Shown here piece after piece: positions 37,244-50,027 of a DNA stretch of 64,000 nt (positions are counted from its first letter, which is position 1; every line of letters starts with the position of its first letter). Under the pieces are notes generated by a model. That model was not told where the DNA came from, did not search any database, and saw only the letters and a list, made by a program, of their open reading frames with translations. Where the stretch lies: NCBI RefSeq assembly GCF_933775445.1, contig NC_065876.1:16182001-16246000 (forward strand), in the 5' to 3' direction. Both the position numbers and the translations under genes were made by a program. The DNA is from Argentina anserina (lineage: Eukaryota; Streptophyta; Magnoliopsida; Rosales; Rosaceae).

Positions 37244-40200
37244 TTAGATGGAGGGATGCGCCATTCCAGACGCGCTTCTGCAGAACTCGAACTTCTCCTT
37301 CGGTAGAGACTTCGTCATCATATCCGAACTGTTCTTGTCTGTATGAATTTTCTTTAGCAGCATTTCCTTAGCTTCCAGCACATCATGTATCCAGTGATAC
37401 CTCACATCAATGTGTTTTGACCTCGAGTGAAAACTCAAATTTTTGCTCAAGTGAATCGCGCTTTGACTGTCACAATGCAAGACAAACTCTTGTTGTGTAT
37501 GACCCAATTCCTATAGGAATCTCTTCAACCACAAAATATCTTTGCACGCTTCCGTAGCTGCAATATACTCTGCTTCTGTAGTTGACAAAGCAACACATTT
37601 TTGTAGTTTTGATTGCCACGAGACAGCTCCCCCTGAAAACGTGATCATGTATCCGGATGTGGACTTTCTCGTGTCAATATCCCCGGCCATATCTGCATCT
37701 GTGTAGCCAACTAGTTCAGACTTGCCACTTCCAAAGCATAGACTCATCTTTGAGGTTCCTCACAAGTATCTCAGAATCCACTTGACAGCATTCCAGTGCT
37801 CCTTGCCTGGATTAGATAAGAATCTGCTAACAACACCAACTGCATGTGTTATGTCTGGTCTAGTACAAACCATCGCGTACATCAAGCTCCCTACTGCTGA
37901 GGCATATGGCATTGTTGCCATTTCTTCCTCCTCCTTCTGACTCGTAGGACTCTGCTTTGAGTTGAGCTTCATGTGACTAGCAAGTGGAGTATCAACTGGT
38001 TTTGCTTTCTCCATGTGGAAACGCTCTAGTACCTTCTCAATGTACTTTTCTTGTGATAACCACAATTTCTTGTTCCCACGATCACGGGCAATCTCCATGC
38101 CCAAAATCTGCTTGGCTGGTCCCAAATTCTTCATATCAAAGGACTTTGATAAATCTGCCTTTAATTGCTGAATCATAGCAGTATCTTTGCCAACAATTAA
38201 CATATCATCTACATAAAGTAGTAAGATGATAAAATTACCTCCAGTGGGTTGTTGAATATAAACACACGGATTTGCTGACGTTCTTTTGCACCTATGACTC
38301 ACCATGAAAGAGTCAAACTTCTTATACCATTGTCTTGGTGCTTGCTTCAATCCGTACAGGCTTTTCTTCAATTTGCAAACCATATGCTCCTTTCCATTGA
38401 CTTCGAAGCCTTCTGGTTGCTCCATATATATTTCTTCATCTAAATCACCATGAAGAAATGCAGTCTTCACGTCCATCTGCTCCACCTCTAGATCCATGCT
38501 CGCAACCATGCCCAAAATGACTCTAATTGAAGTCATCTTGACAACAGGTGAGAAAATCTCATCAAAATCAATTCCTTCTTTCTGGCTAAATCCTTTGACA
38601 ACTAAGCGAGCCTTGAATTTTGTCAGTTTCTCATTCTCATCTCGCTTTAACTTGAACACCCACTTGTTCTTGAGTGTTTTTCGGCCTTTAGGAAGCTTCA
38701 TCAACTCATAGGTGCCGTTCTTTAGTAAAGACTCCATCTCAGACTCCATGGCTAGCCTCCATTTGTCGTGGTCTTGATGAATCTTTGCTTCCCTGTAACT
38801 TTCAGGCTCTCCGTCACTGGTCAAAAGGATGTAATTTGCATAAGGATCATCTCCATCATTAGTCACCAAAATATATTGAGATGATGGATACTTGATGGAT
38901 GGAATTTGCCTCCTGGTGCTTCTACGAACAACTACTTGATTATTCACATGCTGCTCCCCCTGATCAAACTCCCCTTCATCTTCGACTTCAGCATCTCCCG
39001 TGTCAGGTACATTTTCAACTCTATCACCTTGCAGCCCAACGTTGTATTCATGCTGCAATGGTGAATCATAAATGCGACTATCACTTGTTGCATTTGGTAG
39101 TACCTCTTTGTCGAAATCTGCAATAGATTGGTCTTCATAGAACACCACATCTCTGCTTCTTATGAATTTCTTCATCTTTGGATTCCACAACCGGTAGCCA
39201 AACTCTTCTTCACCATAGCCGACAAATATGCATGGTGTCGCCTTGTCATCCAGCTTTTTCCTCTGCTCCTTGGATACAAGTGCGAATGCTTTACATCTAA
39301 ATACTCTTAAATGAGAGTAGGATGCATCTTTCCCGGTCCAGACTTAATTTGGAGTCTTAAATTCCAAAGGTACACACGGTGCTCTGTTGATTAGGTAGCA
39401 CGCAGTCTTCACAGCTTCTCCCCAAAATTCTTTTGATAATTTTGCCATCTTCAACATGCATCTGACTTTCTCCATAATGGTACGATTCATCCGCTCTGCT
39501 ACGCCATTATGTTGAGGGGTGCCAGGAACTGTCTTCTCATGTTTGATGCCATGCTTTGCACAATAATCTCTAAATTCATGCGCTATGTACTCTCCGCCAT
39601 TATCACTACGAAAGCACTTCAATTTTCTTCCAGTCTCCCTTTCCACCATTGCGTGGAAAATTGTAAACGTCTGGAACACCTGGTCTTTGGATTTCAACAA
39701 ATAAACCCAAACCTTTCGTGAAGCATCATCAATATAAGTAACAAAATACTTATGCATACTTAATGATTCTTCTTCCATCGGGCCACACACATATGAATGT
39801 ACAAGATCTATAATATTTTCTTTCCTAGTGAAAGTCTTTGAAAAACTAATTTTCTTATGCTTACCAAATAAACAATAATCACAACAATCTAGTGAGTTAC
39901 GTTTGGCAACAGGAATCAGCGACTTCTTTGCCAACAACTGCAATCCTTTCTCACTCATGTGGCCAAGACGTCTATGCCACAAACTTGGAGAAGATTCCTC
40001 AACTGCATTCAACTCACTCTTGCATATCTTTCCATAGGTCTTGTAGAGTGTGCAACACATTTTTCCTTTGGCAACTACAAGAGATCCCTTGGTAAGCTTC
40101 CACTTTCCATCACCACCATGATGATGAAAGCCTTGTCGATCAAGTACACCAGTTGACATAAGATTGAGACGTAGACCAAGAACATGTCTCACATCTTTCA

Positions 40201-41269
40201 ACAATAATTGACATCCCACATCTGTCTGCAAGCAAATATCTCCAATCCCAGCAATATTGGAGTAGCTGTCATTGCCCATCTTCACTTTACCAAAGTCACC
40301 TGCTTTGTATGTAGTGAAGAACTCTACGTGAGAGGTGGCATGAAACGAGGCTCCAGAATCAACGATCCATTGAACTCCAGGATTATCAACTAGTAGACAT
40401 TCACCTCCAAGTGACAGGAACTCACACTCATCATGAGACACCGCAGCAGCAACATTGTTTGTGTCCTCCTTTTGTTGATGAGTAGCGTCTTCTCTAGCTT
40501 CTTTGAATTCCCGCTTCAATTTGTTACAATTTTTCTTCATGTGGCCTGGAAGACTACAATGATGACACTTTCCGTTGAACCTTGTTCTGGATTTGCTCAT
40601 ACTCCTTTCGTGACCTCTGGGTTCTTTGCTCTTGCTCCTTCCTCTCCTCTCCGCAACGAAGAATTGACCATTTTCTGAACTTGATGAAGAACTCCTTCTT
40701 GTTTCTTCGTTCAAGATATTATCTTTAATATTTTCCATAGATAATACATCATTTGGAGCAGAGTTACTTACAGTGACAACAAATGTCTCCGAGCTATCTG
40801 GTAACGACCCGAGCAGCAGCAACGCTTGTAACTCATCATCAATCTTCATGCTCATCGTGGCTAATTGATTGAGTACACTCTGAAAGTTGTTGAGGTGCTC
40901 GGTTACTCGAACGCCTCCTCGATACTTCATGTTGACGAGCTCTTTAATGAGAAAAGCTTTCTTGGCAGTAGTCTTTTTCTCAAATAAGGACTCTAGCTTC
41001 AACCAAAGCTCATGCGCGTTGGTTTCATTGGCAACATGGTGAAACACACTATCGTCCACCCGTTCACAAATATGACCGATGGCTTTGTGGTTCATCTTCG
41101 TCCAAATTGCTGGTGAAATCTCACTTGGCTTGGCATCGTCTCCCTCGATCGGCTCATGCAAATCTTTGCAATAGAGAATATCCTCCATTCTCGGCTTCCA
41201 TGTAATCCAGTTGGAGGGGTTGAGTCTGATCATGGTACTCCGTGATCCTTCCATTCTAGCAGCTCCCAA
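37244..41269 (-). pseudogene. Copia gag-pol polyprotein with three in-frame stops
   Basis: A single frame of about 1,341 codons read from 41269. It contains gag with a CCHC knuckle (CHHC...GHMKKNC, near 40560), protease WIVDSGAS (near 40365), the integrase HHCC zinc region (near 39890-40000) and core, reverse transcriptase with YVDD (near 38210), and RNase H ending with STTEAEYIA (near 37565) and DSQSAIHL. Three nonsense codons interrupt it without any frameshift: TAA at 39344-39346 at the end of integrase, TGA at 37760-37762 and TAG at 37511-37513 in RNase H. In integrase the first catalytic Asp site reads HSYVCGP, with Tyr where Asp is usual; the second Asp (FRSDNGGEY) and the Glu (NGVAERMNR) are present. 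The copy is therefore inactive. Confidence 0.9.
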
Positions 41270-41294
41270 TCAGAACCAGGAGCTCTGATACCAC

Positions 41295-41956
41295 TGTTAG
41301 GGAATGCGGAAGAATGAACTGAAGAATGGAAATCGAAATAACTCACAACCACAAGCGAAAATAAAATGAAAGAGAACACCGTGATTTAACGTGGTTCGGC
41401 AAAGTGCATACGTCCACGGGTAGCAACAATAAAGACCCTCCACTATAAGAAGAAAGGTTACACCGAGAGAAACACTACTTTAAGACTCACACTTGAAGGG
41501 ATATACTCTCACACACTTTATTTTGCTACACACACAAAACTCTCTACTTGGAGTTTTATCTCTATCTCTCACTCTTGATCACACACAAGATGATCTCTCA
41601 CTTATTGTTCTTCTATGTATATTGCACCACTTCTCATGCCTTTATATAGGTAAACATCTTTGTGCAATTCATGCATTTGCATGTAACATGCATGGAAGCA
41701 AAGTCAATCTTCTTCCTTGATTCATGCTTAATGTTGGCATGCTCATCAATGCATTCTTCTTTCTTTGTCAAACAAATCAACCACCTACCACCATAAGGTT
41801 GTAGATTTGTTTCTTACCTTCAACAAAGGTTGCTCCAAGTTTCAACAAAACCAACTCCATCAATTAATGGTCACCAAAGCAATAGGTGTGCTTGATTTAC
41901 TCATGTGAACATCACATAGTTTTCACACCTTCATTAAGGAGGGATTGACCCTATCA
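41295..41956 (-). repeat. 5' LTR of the copia element
   Basis: 662 bp; the primer binding site lies just inside it at about 41282-41294 on minus. Confidence 0.95.
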
Positions 41957-42896
41957 TGGAGTTCCATACGGGTAAGGAATTTCATGGATTGAAAATAGAA
42001 GAGTAAATAAATTATTAATTTGGGGATGGAATGAGGATCAATATCTGATTTAGGATAAAAAAAAAACCATGCATCAAAGCTCCTTAATCCCCAGAATCCC
42101 AAATTCGCCCATCACTTCTGCAAATTTAGTATCATATTAAGCTGGTGAAATTCACCTTTTTTTTTATCTATTTCAAACATCTCCTATCCTAGTATCCCTA
42201 ACCAATTTACTTCTAATATGCATATAATTACTCTGTTGTGCATTTTTCCTACACCATCACACTTTTGATTCATTATTCATCGTTATGGATGATGCAGCAT
42301 CATACCCACAACCTAATCCCCCACCGACTACAACACCACATCCAACACTGATACCCATCAAAGATTGCTTGTCTCACTCCATAGAAAATTGTAGACTCAT
42401 GAACTAGACGGGAACCATATTTGATCTATCTCCATCGTGTGAGCAATATCTAGTTGTCGACAATGTTGTAAATTCTTGTGGATCATGGAGCAGACGAAAG
42501 GGACGACGACTTTGATGGAGGATGGGTTGAAAAAAGCCTTGATTGAGAAATTTATTTTCATAACAAATGAAAATAAGTTAACAGAGGTAGATTTAGCTGT
42601 TAGGTTCCTTAGGTGACATAACACATGTCCAGATTAATTAGGGAACAGAGAAAGGAATAGCAAAAGGGATAGAGGATCAACTGCCAACCTCGTCCGGACA
42701 TCATTTGGAAAGAGGTGTAGTCTTTTGAAAACACAATCATCACATAACTACGTGACTGTTGTATAACATTCTCGAGTTTTAACTTTTGAGTTTGAGTAAT
42801 AATAATGAGTTAACACAATCTAATGTGATTATTATTCTAATGCATGATAATTCAAATTAAATAACAAGTTCATGGAGCTTTGAGTCCGATAGCGAC

Positions 42897-44225
42897 TAGG
42901 GATGACACTTCTGAAACCGAAAAACTGAGAACCAAACCGAATTGAAAAAACCGAAAACCGAAAATAATTCAGTTCAATTTCGGTTCATGGTTCGAAACGA
43001 ACCGAAAATTCCCATAATTAGACCACATCGTTTGTATATGAGTAATTGAGTATATTAGAGGAAAAAACCTCGTTCAATTCCTCCTCTTCAGTCTTCACTT
43101 TGCGTCTTCGCCGAATCGACGCAGAGAAGCCTCCATATATGATTAGGCCACTGCGCCGCCATCACTCCGGCCGCACTAATCCTCTGTCTCTCTCAAGCCT
43201 CTCAGCCTCCGTCGCTCTCAAGCCGAGTCTCATTTTTAGTGCTTGCTATTGTTGAATTGCCAAGCTTGATTGTTTCTGATTTGGGTTGATCGCCAGTGAT
43301 TTGTTTGTAGTGTCAGAATCATGTTTTTATGGTCTGATGGTGTTTCCTCAGTGATCAGATCATAAGTTACTGCGTTAGTGGTACATTTGGTCTATTGTTC
43401 GACAATTTCAAGTCATTGAATCACTTGTTGCAATCATAGTTTTCTTGACTGTTGTGGTGAAAAGTGAAGAGAAATCATACTGGTTCTCAACTTCATTTGC
43501 TGATTACTGATGTGCTGTGATGGTTTCGGTGGAAGCCTATTTTTTGACGTGGTCACTTTGAAAAATTGGTGTTTTTGTTTGAATTAATTTGGATTACCAT
43601 CATGTTGAACTGAAATGATTCCTCTGCCAGTCAATTATAAAATTAGTGCCCCTTTTGTTGAACCAGGATATTGGAAGGTTTGGGATGAACTTTTATAACT
43701 CAATTGGTGGTACTAAAATGGATATGATCCTTTGGTCCTAACTAAGTGTAAATTTTGAACTGTAAAGACTGATGAATACTAAAATGGATTCACCTCATTC
43801 ACGTACTGTTTCAATTCTATTGATTAAGTTGATGCAAATTTGTAATAATTGCTGCAACTTTTTAATTTTGTTTCAGATTAAGAAATGAAGAGGAAAGCAG
43901 TTGCAACCCCTAAGAACAAGAGTACCGGTCGTGCTACCGTTACAAAAAATAATGATATTTTGTATTGTTAGAAGTTAGAAATAAGTTTTTTAGGGTCAAA
44001 ATAGAGGTATAGAACCTCAAATCCTACAATATGTCCATTTTATTTCAGTTCAGTTTTTTTTTCAGAAACAAAAAAAAAAAACCGGAAAAAAAAACCGAAC
44101 CAAACTATTCGGTTCAATTTTCAATTTGACTCCTCCGCGAACCAAGAACTGAACCAAATTTGATTTTCAGTTTAGTTTTCGGTTTGGGTCTAAAATCGAA
44201 CCGTTTAGGCTGAATTCCACCCTTA
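42897..44225 (+). mobile_element. Non-autonomous hAT element with transposase exon-1 remnant
   Basis: The left end reads tagggatgacacttctgaaa; the inverted right end reads taagggtggaattcagccta. Flanks atagcgac (42889-42896) and ataacaac (44226-44233) match at 6 of 8. Both sides hold repeated cggttcggttt-type text. At 43886-43972 an open segment starts MKRKAVATPK and stops at 43970, as in the related element at 21875; the rest of a hAT transposase is absent. Confidence 0.8.
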
Positions 44226-44233
44226 ATAACAAC

Positions 44234-44826
44234 GGTATGGAATAGCCATCAAATTAGGAATTTGTATACTAAATATAAACGAAACAAATCAGGGATTTGT
44301 ATAATAGATCAACTGATCGGGACAAATTGGATTGAAAGTAGTCAAAGGCAAGCAAAAGGATAAAAAAAAAGGATAATCAAACAAATTAAGATTTGGTTGT
44401 GTCTACAAGAACAGCACACACTTGATGAGTGTGATAAGACTTTTTTTTCAAAATAATTATTGATTTATTTCAAAATAATGGGAGATAGTGAGTGGTTACA
44501 TAATATAGAAGTTATCGGTAAAGGATGAATAATTTTTCTTTTTCTGTTTTAATTTTTACTTTTTATCCCTGAATTATTTTAATTAATTTTAAACTAATAT
44601 ATGTTGTAGGAACCTATACGTATTTTCACCGGATTTTTGGTTGGCAATGTTATAATAGTATAGATAATGTCACAAAGCACCGACGATCCATTTGTTTTTA
44701 TTTTTAGGGAAAAAGGGTGGCATGTTCAAAGGGTTTTATTGGAATTTCTGTTTTGGGTCATTCACTCGGTCAAACAAAACCTCTCACTCCCGCACTACTG
44801 GCCCGTGGTTCTCAAATCACTATACT
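44234..44826. other. Upstream region of bL12m
   Basis: AT-rich with poly-A and poly-T runs; presumably the bL12m promoter and leader. I see no clear TATA box. A 64-codon open frame at 44667 overlaps the first bL12m exon in another frame and is treated as chance. Confidence 0.5.
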
Positions 44827-45853
44827 ATGTTAGGGTCCAAAGAACATCTTCAAAGTAAGGTACGTCTGTCATCTTTACGACTTTATTTATAAAAATTTAT
44901 TACTTAGTCATTTTACACTTTCTGGAAAGTGATTATGCCTGGGAATTGTCATTTTTAATTGCTCAGTTGTTCATCCTTTAATTCTTTGCTTTACCTATAT
45001 TCCAGGCTGTAATATACTCACCTGCCAGAACTGTGGCTCAACAAATATCAGGGTAAGTTTGGGAGGTGGAACTCAGCTTCATGGCCCAAGATTATGTTCC
45101 TTTATCTGTTCCTTCCTCTCTTTTTTCGTTGTAATTTTGCTATTGTTTCACTTTTGGTATTGGATTTGTGAATTTGCTTCTGATTCACTTGTATTCTGTT
45201 TAGCGTTTATTAAGTTCCAATTTGGGAACTGCAGTACTTAACTTTCAGTATATGCAATGGTCTTTTTTTATCTTTCGTCAAGTAATGATAGGCTTGTAAT
45301 CCTGCTTGGTAATGAGTCCCTGTTCCACAAAACCCTAAGCCATTAGAATTCCACAATATTATCAACCATAAATGTTCCCTGCAGGTCCGCATCCAGACCT
45401 GCCACATGCAGTTTTTCTCGCACCCTCTACACAGCCACTGCAGCAAGTGAGTCTCGTTCGAAGAATCATGAGCGCATTGCTGACAGCCTCTTGGATCTCA
45501 CAAAGATTGAGAGGCATGACTACTCCATCCTCTTTAGGCTAAAAATAGGCCTCAACCAATATGGTCCAGCAGTCTCAGGGATAGGCCCCACATCTTCAGA
45601 ATCTGAGTTTGCCTCAACAGACTCCAAGGTGGTGGAGAAGATTGCCTTTGATATAAAGCTTGAGAAGTTTGACGTGGCTGCAAAGATCAAGATCATAAAG
45701 GAGGTTAGGACTTTCACTGATTTGGGGCTAAAGGATGCCAAGGACTTGATGGAACAGGCTCCCGTTGTGCTGAAGAAGGGTGTGACCAAAGAGGACGCAG
45801 GTCCTATTGTTGACAAGCTGAAGGAGTTGGGTGCTACTGTGATATTGGAATGA
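44827..45853 (+). CDS. Mitochondrial large-subunit ribosomal protein bL12m (L7/L12)
   Basis: Three exons: 44827-44859 (11 codons, MLGSKEHLQSK), 45006-45052 and 45385-45853; phases 0 and 2 agree, giving 182 residues. The N-terminal part is rich in Arg, Ser and Ala (SFSRTLYTATAASESRS) like a mitochondrial presequence, followed by the L7/L12 oligomerisation segment (ERIADSLLDLTKIE) and the C-terminal ribosomal stalk domain (KIKIIKEVRTFTDLGLKDAK, then 'EDAGPIVDKLKELGA', VILE end). The protein forms the mitoribosome stalk that recruits translation factors. The C-terminal domain is complete and open. The start is the least certain point: the first exon is very short, and a longer leader exon upstream is possible. 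It stands alone among transposons. Confidence 0.85.
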
Positions 45854-46850
45854 AGTGTCTTTATTTGTTTTGCTTCTCGTAGAACTATGATCGATGAGTT
45901 CAATGATTGAATGATAGATGGAGGGATTTATAGAGCTTGTTGAATTGGAGCTCCTGTGTTTTCATGTCAAACAGGGAGTTGGCTATCAGATCTACAATGC
46001 ATGCAGCTTACGCATTTACAGGTTAGGATTCTTCCTGTGCACTTAGAGGACTTTTTTTCTTCAGATAATTATGACAGATATCTTTTCAATTTTTCATTAT
46101 CATCAAAAGATAATAATAGCTGACATGTTCCTAATAGACTACTGATTGAGATCATCAAATGGAATACGTTTGATAGTTGTCGGGTTCATAGATGTTGCCA
46201 TAATTTGGCAATGTCGGGTTTATAGGTTTAATGTAACTTCAGAAGTTGTCGTTATTTGGAGCGAGGACAAAAACAAGTGATGTTTCCTTTTGAGACTTTA
46301 ATGAATGGAGGATGTGATCAAGTCTCTCTTTTCCTCGTTTAGGACAAATTTGGATGAAGAAACAGAGCCACAACTCTAGACTAGTACGTCTCTTTATAGG
46401 ATTGTTGTTGCTTTCATGAGCCCCTCCTGAGCTTGGCATTTTGCTTTAAACATTTCTAGCAGCTAACAAAGCAGCTAAATTCTGCTAATTCAACTTTGAC
46501 TTGCTTGGTTATAGTGCAATGACAACGATGGCAATGGGGGTGTAGGGAGTGGTAGTGTTGGGATCATCCAGATATCTCCATCAAGATTATTTCTCACAAT
46601 AATCTATCTAATGGTTTAGGGCATAAAAGTACGAGAGATCCTGTATTTGAATATTGTGATTTGTGAACATCCATTTGTTAGAAAAAAAAACAAAAACAAA
46701 AAAAATACAACTTGCGTTGGCACTTGTGCCTGTGACAATGAATTGGGATTCGTCGGCATGGAAGATCACATCCTGATATGGTGATACCATGATCCATTAC
46801 AAAGGATAGGGCGTGAGCATATTCACAATTCACCATTATATACACGGTTA
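45854..46850. other. Downstream of bL12m, no gene supported
   Basis: 3' flank of bL12m, including its likely 3' UTR to about 46000. No second gene or transposon end is seen before the element at 46851. Confidence 0.55.
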
Positions 46851-49727
46851 TAGGGTTTGTCAACGGGCCGGCTTTAGTAAATTTAAATAAGTGGTGAGCG
46901 GAGTCGGATATTTTTATAAATCCGAAAATTCAAATCCGCCCACTTAAGGCGGGTCTTGCGGACTTGTATTAGAAAAAATATATATAATATTTTAATTTAA
47001 GAGTTTGTAATAATAAAAGAATTATTAGAAAACATCCTAAAAAAAGTCTCAAATAAATTCTAATTTCGAAATATTGTCGATCGACACCAATAGACGTGAT
47101 AGATATATATACTTAAGGACCTTATAAAAAATTTATCCGTTTTGAACCATGATTTAACCGTCCGTACCTACGTTAAAAAAAGCGTTTTCACATAATAAAA
47201 CCCGATTGACCGGGGCTTTGCCAAATAGATTTCTTCAGTGTGACCGCACACAATAGGTAACAAAAATTATGTGATTTCATATATGCCAAAGGCTTTCAGT
47301 GTTCGCATATTTGTAATAGGTCCTCCCTTAGGGCATATTAGTGGTGTTTTCGATTTACCAGAAATTCCGACGGTCAAACGAGGTTCAAATTGGATGAAAT
47401 TTTAAAAAAAATCACTAAATATATACTGATTACATCAGATGGTGTTGATCGATTCCGAGAAGTTTCCATCATATAGTCGCTTCATAATGTGATAGTTTTA
47501 TTATAAACCTAATATAAAGGTTATGATACATTAGTGGACACTTCGGCGATCGACAACTCCAGTTCGAAATATGGTCGATTGACACAGTAGATGTGATCGG
47601 TATATATATTTAGTGAACCCGTAAAAATTCGTTCTTTTTGGACATGCTTTGACCGTTGATACCAACGGTCAACAAAAAAAGAGGCGTTTTGACATATTGA
47701 AACCCCATTGACCAGGGCTTTGCCAAATAGATTTCTTCAGTGCGACCGCACACGACAGGTAACAAAAATTAGGTGATTTCAGATATGCAAACGGTTTTCG
47801 GCGTTCGCATATTTGTAATAGGTCCTCCCTTAGGGCATATTAGTAGTGTTTTCGATTTACCAAAAATTATGACGGTCAAACGAGGTCCGAATTGGATGAA
47901 ATTTTAAAATGATCACTAAATATATATATTATTCACATCGCATAGTGTTGATCGATTCTGAGAAGTTTCATTCATATAGTTGCTTCATTATGTGATAGTT
48001 TTATTATAAACCTAATATAAAAGGTTATAATACATTAGTGGACACTTTGGCAATCGACAACTCTAGTTCGAAATATGGTCGATTGACACCAGTAGATGTG
48101 ATCGGTATATATATTTAGGGAACCAGTAAAACTTTCGTCCGTTTTGAACATGGTTTGACCGTTCGTACCAACGGTCCACTAAAAAAGAGGCGTTTTGACA
48201 TATTGAAACCCCATTGATCGGGGCTTTGCCAAAATATTTATTCAGTGCGACCGCGCACGATAGGTAACAAAAATTAGGTGATTTTAGATATGCAAATGGA
48301 TTTCGGCGTTCACATATTTGTAATAAGTCCTCCCTTAGGGCATATTAGTGGTTTGTCGATTTACCAGAAATTCTGACGGTCAAACGAGGTCCCAATTGGA
48401 TGAAATTTTAAAAAGATCACTAAATATATATATACTGATCACACCGAATGGTGTTGATTGATTCCGAGAAGTTTCTTTCATATAATCGCTTCATTATGTG
48501 ATAGTTTTATTATAAACCTAATATAAAGGTTATAAAACATTAGTGGACACTTTGACGATCGACAACTCCAGCTCGAAATATGGTCGATCGACACTAGTAG
48601 ATGTGATCGGTAGATATATTTAGGGAACCCGTAAAAATTTCGTCCGTTTTGGACATGGTTTGACCGTTCGTACCAACGGTCAACTAAAAAAGAGGCGTTT
48701 TGACATATTGAAATCCCATTGACCGGGGCTTTGTCAAATATATTTCTTCAGTTCAATCGCGCACACTAGGTAACAAAAATTAGGTGATTTCAGATATGCA
48801 AACGGCGGTGATTTCAGATATGCAAACGGCTTTCGGCATTCGTATATTTGTAATAGGTCATCTCTTAGGGCATATTAGTGGTGTTTTCGATTTACCAAAA
48901 ATTTCGACGGTTAAACGAAGTCCGAATTGGATGAAAATTTTACAAGGTCACTAAATATATAGATATCGATCGATCCCGAGAAGTTTCATTCATATTGTCA
49001 CTTCATAATACGATAATTTTATTATAAACCTAATATAAAAGTTATGATACATTAGTAGACACTTCGGCGATCAATAACTCCAGTTCGAAATATGGTCGTT
49101 CGATACTAGCAGATGTGATAAGTGTATATATTTAGGGAACCCGTAAAATTTCGTCAGTTTTGGATACTGTTTGACCATACGTACCTACGGTCAACAAAAA
49201 AAAGGTGTTTTGACATATCAAAATCCTCATTGACCAGGGCTTTGCCAAATGTGTTTCTTTGGTGCGACCACACATAATCGGTAAAAAAAATTAGGTGATT
49301 TCAGATATGCAAACGACTTTCGATGTTCGCACTTTGGTAATGGGTCTTCTCTTATGACATATTAGTGTTGTTTTCGGTTTACCAAAAATTCCGACAGTCA
49401 AACGAGGTCCGAATTGGATGAAATGTTTACAGGGTCACTGAATATATATACCGATCATATTGACTGGTGTCGATCGATCCCAAGAAGTTTCTTTCATATA
49501 GTTGTATCATAATGCGATATTTTTATTCTAAACCTAACAAAATATGCATGTATAATATTTTATTATTTGACGGGCCTGGCCCATGGGCCGAGCCAGGTTT
49601 CACACCTCTAATTTAAGCCCGGCCCTCTACCCACGGAAGTGGGCTTTGGCGGGCTTTCTCGCGGGTCGGTCCGGATTAAAGCCGGTCGGGCGGGCTTTGG
49701 AATCCGCAGACTAAATAATGAGGCCTA
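46851..49727 (-). mobile_element. 2.9-kb hAT-like element filled with a tandem array of palindromic units
   Basis: The left end reads tagggtttgtcaacgggccg; the inverted right end reads taggcctcattatttagtct. Flanks cacggtta (46843-46850) and cacactta (49728-49735) match at 6 of 8. Orientation is opposite to 31098-33285. The core (about 47050-49530) is a tandem array: the marker 'aaatatggtcgat' recurs near 47570, 48076, 48580 and 49090, a period of about 505 bp. Within each unit, text on one side (gatcgacacc..gtagatgtgatcggtatatat) is repeated inverted on the other (atatatactgatcaca ... ggtgttgatcgatt). One 24-bp segment is duplicated near 48785-48830. No coding sequence. Confidence 0.8.
47050..49530. 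repeat. Tandem array, about 4.5 to 5 units of ~505 bp
   Basis: Each unit contains fixed landmarks in order: ggtcaaacgaggtccgaatt, 'cactaaatatatat', 'gatcgattccgagaagttt', 'gttttattataaacctaata', 'gtggacacttcggcgatcga', 'ggtttgaccgt', 'gaggcgttttgacatattga', 'ggggctttgccaaat' and 'gggcatattagtggt'. Copies differ by scattered substitutions and small indels, so the array is not newly made. Confidence 0.85.
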
Positions 49728-49735
49728 CACACTTA

Positions 49736-50027
49736 CTATTAATGTAGGGCAATATCGGTACAATGTTTGGTCTATACGCCATTCTTGTTATTGTTTAACA
49801 TAAATATCAATAGCATTGAAACAAGAGAAAGATCCACGTTAGTAAATAGTAACTCCACTAGCACCTTCACTTGCGCTATCAGCCGGATCAATAATCCATG
49901 ACTCCCGTAGCACATCTTCTCAATTCAATTACTTAAGGGCGAGCATATAAGCATTGGTCAATCTACGAATAAATAAATCATACCTCTGTGATAAGAATTT
50001 AAAGCACCGACGAGCACTTGATGGCGT
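49736..50027. other. Intergenic, no gene supported
   Basis: Short unassigned sequence between two hAT-like elements. Confidence 0.5.

Larger units (their letters stand above)
36566..41956 (-). mobile_element. Ty1/copia retrotransposon, full length, with two 662-bp LTRs
   Basis: LTRs are 36566-37227 and 41295-41956, each 662 bp, from TGTTAGGG to CTATCA, and differ at roughly a dozen sites by my count. Flanks are tggag on both sides, a perfect 5-bp duplication. On minus, next to the 5' LTR, tggtatcagagct is an initiator-Met-type primer binding site; next to the 3' LTR, gggaggtggagat is the polypurine tract. One long frame (41269 to 37244) carries gag, protease, integrase, reverse transcriptase and RNase H in copia order. 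Insertion is recent but the coding frame is dead. Confidence 0.95.
36095..42685. mobile_element. TIR element of about 1.2 kb split by a nested Ty1/copia insertion
   Basis: The left end (ggcagttgatcttctatccc) and the inverted right end (ggcagttgatcctctatccc) match, and homology extends inwards about 150 bp (tgttccctaat, 'ggacatgtgt', 'aacctaacagctaaat'). Flanks gaccctgtc (36086-36094) and aacctcgtc (42686-42694) match at 6 of 9, which fits a Mutator-type 9-bp duplication. Without the copia element and its extra target copy the host is about 1.2 kb. No coding sequence remains in it. Confidence 0.7.

Noticed and set aside
44667..44858. 64-codon frame overlapping the first bL12m exon
   Set aside because: Different frame from the ribosomal protein and no domain; the bL12m model explains the splice site.
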